A stretch of DNA of 10,802 bases from an uncultured Eubacteriales bacterium (GTDB lineage: Bacteria; Bacillota; Clostridia; Oscillospirales; Acutalibacteraceae): positions 1-10,802 of the forward strand of contig ONWY01000019.1 of assembly GCA_900321665.1 (NCBI GenBank), written 5' to 3'. The position numbers and the translations under genes were made by a program. The notes beneath the pieces are model-generated. The model was not told where the DNA came from. It made no database searches and saw only the letters and a program-made list of their open reading frames with translations. Below, in pieces: positions 5,836-10,802 of the stretch (positions are counted from its first letter, which is position 1; each line of letters opens with the position of its first letter).

Positions 5836-7002
5836 ATGGCAAAGCAAAACAGCAAAAAGGTGCGCGAGCAGCGCGAAAAATCAAATGCAAAGGCTGCCTA
5901 TATCGGCACGACTGTCGCGCTCATTCTCATCGGCGTTATCGGCATTGTCATCTGGCTGGTCGGCAGAAGCCCGAATGTGACGGTGATGAAGGTGGGGGAT
6001 ATCGAGATAAAAAAGGATTTGTACACCTGCACCTATTACTTCGGCACGATGACCTCCCAAAATTGGAAAGAGCAGGGCTTTGATATTTATACTGACCCTT
6101 ACGAGCAACCCTTAGACCATATCGCAAACGGTAAAGAGGTCAAAAGCTGGGGTGCGTATTTTGAAATATTGACAAAGGATAGCCTGGAGTTTATGGTCGT
6201 GATGACCGATACTGCCCAAAAGAAGGGCTATACCTATACCGAAGAGGTGCTTTCGCACATCAACTCCGAGTTTGCCTCTATTGAGCAGGAAAAGGGGCAG
6301 GCGATGAGCTGGGAGGAATATATGCTGCGCAATTACGGCGCTTCCATTTCACAAAAAACCTTGAAGCAGTACCTGGATATGTATTATAAGGCAGCCGATT
6401 TCTTTAAAGCAATCACAACAAGTAAAGCACTTTTTAACCGCTATATCACCGGTGACAACACGGTTTTTGAAACCACTTATGAAAAAAATCCGGATGCTAT
6501 TGATGTGGTCAGCTTCCGCTATATCCTTTTGCCGAATACCGCGCAGAATGCGGCAACTATTCAAGCACTTGAAAATGCGGCAAGCGAGGAAGAATTTAAA
6601 GACCTTTGTAATCGGTATAAAAATGATGAAAGCTATACGAAAGAGGACAGCTCTCTCTTTACGGATATTTCGCTTAAAAAGATTTCCATTTTAAAAAACA
6701 GCCTCATTCCCGCAAAGCTTGCCGACCGCACCGCCAAAGAGGGCGATGTTTTGGCAGCGCCGATTGAGGAAAACGGCACGGAGTGCATGGAAATTGCCTA
6801 CCTTGTCAAGCCGCGCGCGAAGGATACCTCCGCGTATGAAGAAAGTGACGTGCAAAAGTGGGAATTTGAAGCGATGAGCCTTCTGCTTGAGGAGTATTAC
6901 GACAGTGAATACCAAAGCGAGATAGTAGAAAAGGGCTTTGCCGCCTTTAAAGAGGATATGATTATCCCAACCTCGACAGCTTCCTCGCAGGTGGCGCAAT
7001 GA
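5836..7002 (+). CDS. Membrane-anchored, degenerate parvulin-like (PrsA/SurA-type) protein
   Basis: A 388-residue protein with a basic cytoplasmic N-terminus (1-19), one membrane span (about 20-42) and a large outer domain. This is the layout of an extracytoplasmic foldase anchored by an uncleaved signal segment; there is no lipobox cysteine. The middle (about 55-215) is helical and charged, as in SurA/PrsA N-terminal chaperone domains. Residues about 222-327 follow a parvulin pattern: a FRYILLPN strand, an EEEFKDLCNRYKND helix, then EGDVLAAPIEENGTECMEIAYLV. The histidines expected in the first and last parvulin strands (ARHIL, GYHI) are replaced by Tyr and Met, and the GGDLG turn is absent, so isomerase activity is doubtful and a chaperone role more likely. 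AAGGA at 5826-5830, inside lysC, serves the ATG. The stop overlaps the next start by four bases. The family call is an inference from weak similarity. Confidence 0.72.
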   Translation: MAKQNSKKVREQREKSNAKAAYIGTTVALILIGVIGIVIWLVGRSPNVTVMKVGDIEIKKDLYTCTYYFGTMTSQNWKEQGFDIYTDPYEQPLDHIANGKEVKSWGAYFEILTKDSLEFMVVMTDTAQKKGYTYTEEVLSHINSEFASIEQEKGQAMSWEEYMLRNYGASISQKTLKQYLDMYYKAADFFKAITTSKALFNRYITGDNTVFETTYEKNPDAIDVVSFRYILLPNTAQNAATIQALENAASEEEFKDLCNRYKNDESYTKEDSSLFTDISLKKISILKNSLIPAKLADRTAKEGDVLAAPIEENGTECMEIAYLVKPRAKDTSAYEESDVQKWEFEAMSLLLEEYYDSEYQSEIVEKGFAAFKEDMIIPTSTASSQVAQ

Positions 7003-7931
7003 AAAAATACGCAGGTTCTTTTTGCTTAATCATTGCCGCCTTTATTTGGGGTACCGCCTTTGTGGCACAGGCAGATGCCGCCGAGAGCATCCCGCCCTTT
7101 ACGTTTAGTGCATTGCGCTCGCTGGTGGGCGCTTTTGTGCTGTTTGTTTTTATTTGCGCAAGGGGCAAAGTTGCTAAGAAAGCAGCTCCGGTGCCGGGCG
7201 ACGGCAAGCAATTAATCATAGCCGGTATGATTTGCGGCACCGTGCTGTGTGTTGCGATGAATTTGCAGCAATACGGTATCACGGTTTACCCGGAGCAGGT
7301 CAACAATGTACCGGGTCGCTCCGGCTTTTTGACAGCGATGTATGTGGTGCTGGTGCCGATTGGCGGACTCTTTTTCAAGAAAAAAGTAGGCTTGCCGGTT
7401 TGGATTGCGGCAGCGCTGGCGGTTGTCGCACTTTGGCTGTTATGCTTAAAAAACGGCTTTGGCAGCATTTACTTGGGCGATATATTGATGCTCATTTGTG
7501 CGCTGGCTTTTACCGTGCACATTATCACGGTGGACACGATCGGCAGCCGGGTAGATGGCATTAAGCTGTCCTGTGTGCAATTTTTGGTTGCGGGCATTCT
7601 CAGCCTGGTGCTCGGGCTTATTTTCGAGCAAAAAACGAGCCTGCAGACGATTGTGCAGGCATGGTTGCCGATTTTGTATGTCGGTGTGCTTTCGAGCGGC
7701 GTAGCATACACTTTGCAAATTGTCGGGCAAAGTAAAACTGAGCCTGCGGTGGCATCTATTATTATGAGCATGGAAAGTGTGTTTGCCGTTTTAGGCGGCT
7801 GGGTCGTATTTGGCGATTTGCTTTCCGGCAGAGAGCTGCTCGGGTGCGGGGTGATGTTTGCAGCTGTGATATTAGCGCAAAGTCCTTCTTTTATACAAAG
7901 TAAAAAAAGAGCATACCCGAGAAAAACATAG
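6999..7931 (+). CDS. DMT-superfamily (EamA) permease
   Basis: A 310-residue polytopic membrane protein with about ten hydrophobic spans in two repeats of the EamA type. The start IIAAFIWGTAFVAQ is the usual first helix of bacterial drug/metabolite transporters, and the second repeat has SSGVAYTLQIVGQ and the helix VASIIMSMESVFAVLGGWVVFGD, both typical of the family. These permeases mostly export small metabolites, including amino acids; the substrate here is unknown. Co-transcription with aspartokinase makes an amino acid of the aspartate family a reasonable guess, but no more than that. The ATG overlaps the previous stop codon (ATGA), with AGGTGG four bases upstream. It ends in a basic cytoplasmic tail. 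Confidence 0.88.
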   Translation: MKKYAGSFCLIIAAFIWGTAFVAQADAAESIPPFTFSALRSLVGAFVLFVFICARGKVAKKAAPVPGDGKQLIIAGMICGTVLCVAMNLQQYGITVYPEQVNNVPGRSGFLTAMYVVLVPIGGLFFKKKVGLPVWIAAALAVVALWLLCLKNGFGSIYLGDILMLICALAFTVHIITVDTIGSRVDGIKLSCVQFLVAGILSLVLGLIFEQKTSLQTIVQAWLPILYVGVLSSGVAYTLQIVGQSKTEPAVASIIMSMESVFAVLGGWVVFGDLLSGRELLGCGVMFAAVILAQSPSFIQSKKRAYPRKT

Positions 7932-7947
7932 AGAAAGGATAGGACGG

Positions 7948-8391
7948 ATGAGTATTACAAGCAGATTGGTTTCCGCTGCGTTTGCCGCAGGAGCGGCACT
8001 TGCAGTGGGTTACGGCATAAAAAAATTAGGAGAAAAGGTTGACCGGCAGGCGCATCAGGCACAGCATCAGCCGGAGAACGAGCCGGAAATCATCGGCACT
8101 GCCGACTCCAAAATCACGCTCAAGGTCGGTAACGACAAGGATTGGAGCTATGTGATGCGCGATAAGGGTGTTGTTAAGGAAAGCGAAAACAAGCATAACG
8201 AGGAGGTTAGGCAGTTTCAATTTGTGCCGCTCAAAGACGGGGTGACCGAATTGGAATTTGATTATAAGCCCAAGGGCAGCGACGAGAGCCTGCAGACCAT
8301 TACCTACAACATTGAGGTAAGAAACGGACGCATTATTCGCTGCGATGCGGCAGGGGATTTGGAAATGATTGCAAAAGAGAAAAACACTTGA
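7948..8391 (+). CDS. Small membrane-anchored protein with a chagasin (I42)-like domain, function unproven
   Basis: A 147-residue protein. Residues about 5-23 form an Ala/Gly-rich hydrophobic segment, probably a membrane anchor; a Gln/His/Glu-rich linker (30-48) follows, then a predicted beta domain (50-132). The order of elements resembles chagasin/MEROPS I42 cysteine-protease inhibitors: ITLKVGNDKDWSY (56-68) at the place of the family's GNPTTGY-W loop, then RQFQFVPLKDGVTELEFDYKP (88-108) at the place of its 'F-F-A-L-K-x-G-x-x-x-L-x-x-x-Y-x-R-P-W' stretch, and a final strand TITYNIEV. The TTG of loop 1 and the RPW of the third loop are changed, so inhibitory activity is uncertain. AAAGGA (7934-7939) lies eight bases before the ATG, 16 bases after the permease stop. 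The downstream promoter overlaps its stop codon. Confidence 0.8.
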   Translation: MSITSRLVSAAFAAGAALAVGYGIKKLGEKVDRQAHQAQHQPENEPEIIGTADSKITLKVGNDKDWSYVMRDKGVVKESENKHNEEVRQFQFVPLKDGVTELEFDYKPKGSDESLQTITYNIEVRNGRIIRCDAAGDLEMIAKEKNT

Positions 8392-8416
8392 CAACTCATT
8401 GAAATCGTGATAATAT
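8388..8416 (+). promoter_or_regulatory. Sigma-A promoter of the peroxidase operon
   Basis: TTGACA (8388-8393), a 17-base spacer and TAATAT (8411-8416). The -35 box overlaps the TGA stop of the chagasin-like gene. No terminator separates the two genes, so read-through from the lysC operon is possible in addition to this promoter. Confidence 0.78.
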
Positions 8417-8423
8417 TGATTTA

Positions 8424-8446
8424 GCAAAATTAATTTGCAAGCAAAT
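8424..8446 (+). promoter_or_regulatory. Inverted-repeat array, candidate operator for the OhrR-like regulator
   Basis: GCAAA (8424-8428), TTTGC (8434-8438) and GCAAA (8441-8445) alternate in orientation. The right-hand pair extends to a 6-2-6 palindrome, ATTTGC-AA-GCAAAT (8433-8446). It lies just downstream of the -10 box, around and after the predicted transcription start, where a MarR-type repressor would block transcription. Binding by the product of the second gene is inferred from position and symmetry. Confidence 0.42.
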
Positions 8447-8466
8447 ATTTTGAAAGAAGATTAAAG

Positions 8467-9006
8467 ATGGGTATTTATGATTTTAGTGTAAAAACAAGAA
8501 AAGGCGAAGATTTCGCTTTGAAGGCATATGAGGGAAAAGTGATGCTGATAGTGAACACGGCAACCGGTTGCGGCTTCACACCGCAATACGAGGGCTTGGA
8601 GAGCCTGTATGAAAAGTATCATGAAAAAGGCTTGGAAATTTTGGATTTCCCCTGCAATCAATTCAAGGGGCAGGCACCCGGAACAGATGAAGAGATTCAC
8701 GAGTTTTGCACTTTAAAATACAACACACAGTTTGACCAATTTAAAAAGATTGATGTGAACGGTGAAAACGAATCTCCTCTCTACACATATTTAAAAGAGC
8801 AGGCACCTTCCGAGGAGATAAAGGGTGTCAAAAACAAGTTGGCGATGAAAGCAATCTCAAAATTGAGCGACACGGCAAAATCACAAGCGGATATTCAGTG
8901 GAATTTTACAAAGTTTTTAGTGGATGGGAGCGGCAAGGTTGTAAAAAGATATAACCCGACCTGCACGCCCGAAGAAATAGAGAAAGACCTGGTGAATCTG
9001 TTATAA
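8467..9006 (+). CDS. Glutathione peroxidase-family protein, cysteine (thioredoxin-type) form
   Basis: A 179-residue cytoplasmic peroxidase that reduces hydrogen peroxide and organic hydroperoxides. The active site is ATGCGFTPQYEGLE with Cys35 in place of selenocysteine. The other catalytic residues are present: Gln69 (FKGQAPG) and Trp145-Asn146 (QWNFTKF). Cys63 lies in FPCNQF, and Cys81 (HEFC) sits at the place of the resolving cysteine in the two-cysteine, thioredoxin-dependent members of the family. It is therefore more likely recycled by thioredoxin than by glutathione. This agrees with trxB two genes downstream. Compared with the usual form, residues about 113-142 are charged and rich in Lys and Ser. 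The ribosome site is weak (GAAAGAAG, 8452-8459). The stop overlaps the next start (TAATG). Confidence 0.93.
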   Translation: MGIYDFSVKTRKGEDFALKAYEGKVMLIVNTATGCGFTPQYEGLESLYEKYHEKGLEILDFPCNQFKGQAPGTDEEIHEFCTLKYNTQFDQFKKIDVNGENESPLYTYLKEQAPSEEIKGVKNKLAMKAISKLSDTAKSQADIQWNFTKFLVDGSGKVVKRYNPTCTPEEIEKDLVNLL

Positions 9007-9461
9007 TGGCACAAGATAAAGCATTCGGATTACAAAATCAGCTGTGCTTCCCGATTTATCTTGCTTCTAAGGAGATAACGGGAAAGTATACAAAACTGCT
9101 CAAGCAATATGACCTGACCTACACGCAGTATGTGGTGATGATGTATTTTTGGAATGTCGGCAGTTCCAATTTAAAGGAGGTTTCGAGAGCATTAATGCTC
9201 GATTGCTCCACCCTTTCACCGCTGATTAAAAAATTAGAGGATAAGGGCTTTTTGGAACGCAAGCGCTCGCAACAAGACGAAAGAAATTTACTGATTTCAC
9301 CTACTCAAAAGGGATTAGAGCTCAAGGAGCGCACCCTTGGGGTGACAGATGAAGTGAAAACCTTTTTTGATTTAAGTGCGGAAGAAATTGAAAGCTTAAA
9401 AAGCATCGTTTTAAAGCTGTTAAAAAAATCGTTGGAAATGGATGATAAGACAGATGTATGA
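9006..9461 (+). CDS. MarR-family regulator, OhrR-like organic-peroxide sensor
   Basis: A 151-residue winged-helix transcription regulator. The N-terminal LQNQLCFPIY places Cys14 exactly where OhrR proteins have their peroxide-sensing cysteine (LENQLCFxxY). The YTQYVVMMYFW stretch (about 39-49) matches the OhrR helix whose tyrosines contact that cysteine. The recognition region SRALMLDCSTLSPLIKKLEDKGFLERKRSQQDERNLL (about 61-97) carries the MarR wing DER motif. A second cysteine (about 68) is in the DNA-binding helix. OhrR normally represses ohrA; here the partner is a Gpx-type peroxidase, with which it overlaps by one base. By analogy, oxidation of Cys14 would release it from the operon promoter. 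It overlaps trxB at its 3' end. Confidence 0.9.
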   Translation: MAQDKAFGLQNQLCFPIYLASKEITGKYTKLLKQYDLTYTQYVVMMYFWNVGSSNLKEVSRALMLDCSTLSPLIKKLEDKGFLERKRSQQDERNLLISPTQKGLELKERTLGVTDEVKTFFDLSAEEIESLKSIVLKLLKKSLEMDDKTDV

Positions 9462-10359
9462 TATTGTGATTATCGGCGCAGGCCCCGCGGGCTTGAGCGC
9501 GGCGATTTATGCAAGGCGCGCTTCAAAATCCGTTTTGGTTTTGGAAGCGAATACCTATGGCGGGCAAATTGTGAATACACCCGATATTGAGAATTATCCC
9601 GTAGAGGAGCACATTTCGGGCTTTGAATTTGCCACAAAGCTTTATACCCAGGCGACCAATTTGGGCGCACAGGTGAAATTTGAGCGCGCTACCGCTATTG
9701 ATGAAAGCGGTGAGAATAAAGTGGTGCAAACCGCAAAAAATACCTATGAAGCAAAGGCAGTTATCATCGCAACAGGAGCGCAAAACCGCAAGCTGGGCGT
9801 TGCGCGCGAGGAGGATATGGTCGGCAAGGGCATTTCCTATTGCGCGACTTGTGACGGCGCCTTTTACCGCAAAAAGGCAGTCGCAGTTGTCGGCGGCGGT
9901 AACACGGCGATTGAGGATGCCGAATATTTGGCAGATATTGCCGATAAGGTTTATCTCATTCACCGCCGCGATGCCTTTCGGGCAGACAGTGCTTCGGTGG
10001 AAAAGCTGCAAAAGAAAGAAAATGTTGAATTTGTTTTAAACAGCACCGTGAGCGCTTTGGTGATTGAAAACAAGGTGGTCGGCATCGAGGTGAGCGATCA
10101 AGAAGGCAATACCACGGTATTAGATGTAGATTGCTTATTTGTCGCAGTCGGCAGAATCCCCGAAAATGAGAGCTTTGCCGATGTGATTTGCTTAGATGCA
10201 CAGGGCTATGCTGATGCCGGAGAGGACTGCACAACCGGGAAAGCGGGCATTTTCGTTGCCGGTGATAACCGTGCGAAGGATGTGCGCCAATTGGTCACCG
10301 CAACGGCAGACGGTGCCGTGGCAGCGACAAATGCCGTGAAATATATCAATTCTTTATAA
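9454..10359 (+). CDS. trxB: Thioredoxin-disulfide reductase (NADPH)
   Basis: A flavoprotein of 301 residues that passes electrons from NADPH through FAD to thioredoxin. It has the FAD motif GAGPAG (8-13), TYGGQIVNTPDIENYP (34-49), the redox pair CATC (Cys130, Cys133) followed by DGAF, the nucleotide motif VGGGNTAIEDAEYL (146-159), HRRDAFR (170-176) whose arginines fit the 2'-phosphate of NADPH rather than a ferredoxin-type donor, and the FAD motif VAGD-x(6)-RQ-x(6)-DGAVAA near the end. Full normal length. The start at 9454 gives the family's usual MYDIVIIGAGPAG and overlaps the regulator stop by 8 bases. An ATG at 9442 would add four residues; neither has a strong ribosome site, so translation is probably coupled to the regulator gene. 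Confidence 0.95.
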   Translation: MYDIVIIGAGPAGLSAAIYARRASKSVLVLEANTYGGQIVNTPDIENYPVEEHISGFEFATKLYTQATNLGAQVKFERATAIDESGENKVVQTAKNTYEAKAVIIATGAQNRKLGVAREEDMVGKGISYCATCDGAFYRKKAVAVVGGGNTAIEDAEYLADIADKVYLIHRRDAFRADSASVEKLQKKENVEFVLNSTVSALVIENKVVGIEVSDQEGNTTVLDVDCLFVAVGRIPENESFADVICLDAQGYADAGEDCTTGKAGIFVAGDNRAKDVRQLVTATADGAVAATNAVKYINSL

Positions 10360-10383
10360 GAACATAGGAAGGAAGTGTGAAGC

Positions 10384-10584
10384 ATGGAAATTACCAAGCA
10401 AACGATTATCGGTGATATGCTCAAGGAGGACCAGGGCATTGCAATGGTGCTCATGCAGCAGGGTATGCACTGCGTAGGTTGCCCGGCATCTGCCGGCGAG
10501 AGCCTCGAGGAAGCATGCATGGTGCATGGCCTTGATGCAGATGAAGTGCTGCAGGCTGTTCATGCATATATGGCTGATAAATAA
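10384..10584 (+). CDS. DUF1858 small redox-disulfide protein
   Basis: A cytoplasmic protein of 66 residues consisting of a single DUF1858 domain (also described as the hybrid-cluster-associated redox-disulfide domain). The core is MHCVGCPASAGESLEEACMVHG, residues 28-49, with the Cys-x-x-Cys pair at 30 and 33 and a third Cys at about 45. The N-terminal part (ITKQTIIGDMLKEDQG) is the usual start of the domain. The family's exact reaction is not established; thiol/disulfide or metal-linked redox roles are suspected. AAGGAAG (10369-10375) lies eight bases before the ATG. It is the last gene of the operon, 24 bases after trxB, which supports a role with thioredoxin-linked redox chemistry. Confidence 0.9.
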   Translation: MEITKQTIIGDMLKEDQGIAMVLMQQGMHCVGCPASAGESLEEACMVHGLDADEVLQAVHAYMADK

Positions 10585-10595
10585 AAGAGCTAATC

Positions 10596-10633
10596 AAAAA
10601 GCTTGTCTTCAGTGATGAAGACAAGCTTTTTTT
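10596..10633 (+). terminator. Strong, probably bidirectional terminator
   Basis: GCTTGTCTTC (10601-10610) pairs with GAAGACAAGC (10617-10626) around the loop AGTGAT. Flanking A and T runs extend the stem to 15 pairs and supply seven T on the plus strand (10627-10633) and five on the minus strand. It ends the peroxidase operon and, from the other side, the convergent gene at the right edge. Confidence 0.92.
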
Positions 10634-10650
10634 ACGTGAAATATCAGACT

Positions 10651-10802
10651 TTATTTATTCCGTTGTTTCAGTCTCTTGCGCAGCTTGAGCGCGTTGGAAA
10701 CCACCGCAGTTACCACAGCAAAGGCAGTGGTGGCAATAATCCATTTCTTCTCCTTTTCAAGCTTTTCTTTTTCTGCCTTGTCAAGCTTGTAGGCATCAAA
10801 AT
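10651..10802 (-). CDS. C-terminal part of a small membrane protein, unknown function (start outside the window)
   Basis: On the minus strand an open frame enters from the right edge (first full codon at 10800) and ends at TAA 10653-10651, giving 49 residues. A Lys/Glu-rich, probably helical stretch (KLDKAEKEKLEKEKK) precedes one hydrophobic span (WIIATTAFAVVTAVVS), and a strongly basic tail (LKLRKRLKQRNK) follows. The positive-inside rule places that tail in the cytoplasm. The stop faces the bidirectional terminator, as expected for the end of a convergent gene. No family can be recognised from this fragment. Confidence 0.6.
   Translation of the reverse strand, partial: FDAYKLDKAEKEKLEKEKKWIIATTAFAVVTAVVSNALKLRKRLKQRNK

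Noticed and set aside
4869..5855. Antisense open frame of 328 codons opposite aspartokinase
   Set aside because: It lies wholly over a clearly coding lysC, its product is His/Asn/Cys-rich with no recognisable motif, and it has no promoter or ribosome site. It is a shadow of lysC codon bias.
9523..10011. Antisense frame of 162 codons opposite trxB
   Set aside because: It overlaps the conserved trxB motifs in full and has no independent signals.
1..10802. tRNA, rRNA, CRISPR array, vitamin or lysine riboswitch
   Set aside because: No cloverleaf, rRNA signature, regularly spaced direct repeats or long structured leader were seen on either strand. The gene-free gaps are all under about 155 bases and are accounted for by promoters and terminators.

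Overview
The window looks like chromosomal DNA from a Gram-positive anaerobe of the class Clostridia, probably an Oscillospirales/Ruminococcaceae-type gut bacterium. This is inferred from moderate GC coding regions with AT-rich promoters, sigma-A type boxes, strong Shine-Dalgarno sites, U-tract terminators, the ECF vitamin transporter layout and a 438-residue single-chain aspartokinase. The exact taxon cannot be read from the sequence alone.

Layout: (1) Positions 1-100 hold three back-to-back hairpins that look like the right-hand end of an IS200/IS605-type (tnpB) element cut by the window edge. (2) Positions 116-3031, minus strand, carry a tightly overlapping ECF transporter operon: EcfT, a fused double ATPase, and a dedicated S component. 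A perfect-consensus sigma-A promoter drives it. (3) Divergently, on the plus strand, a small gene of 52 codons missing from standard length-filtered annotation has its own promoter, RBS and hairpin terminator. It is followed by an HSL-type alpha/beta hydrolase with its own terminator. (4) A promoter at 4439 starts an operon: aspartokinase (lysC), a membrane-anchored degenerate parvulin-like protein, a DMT-family permease, and a membrane-anchored small protein whose outer domain resembles the chagasin/I42 protease-inhibitor fold. (5) A promoter overlapping the end of that last gene starts a redox-defence operon: a thioredoxin-type glutathione peroxidase, an OhrR-like MarR regulator with the sensing cysteine, NADPH thioredoxin reductase (trxB), and a small DUF1858 redox-disulfide protein. 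It closes with a strong, probably bidirectional terminator. (6) On the minus strand at the right edge is the C-terminal end of a small, basic, single-span membrane protein.

Working together: the peroxidase would be recycled through thioredoxin by the reductase two genes downstream, while the OhrR-like repressor between them would sense organic peroxide and act on an inverted-repeat array at the operon promoter. The ECF genes form a complete transporter for an unidentified micronutrient. The least ordinary items are the 52-codon peptide gene with its leader-like N-terminus and W/T/P/R-rich tail, the OhrR-Gpx-TrxB-DUF1858 grouping, and the chagasin-like protein.
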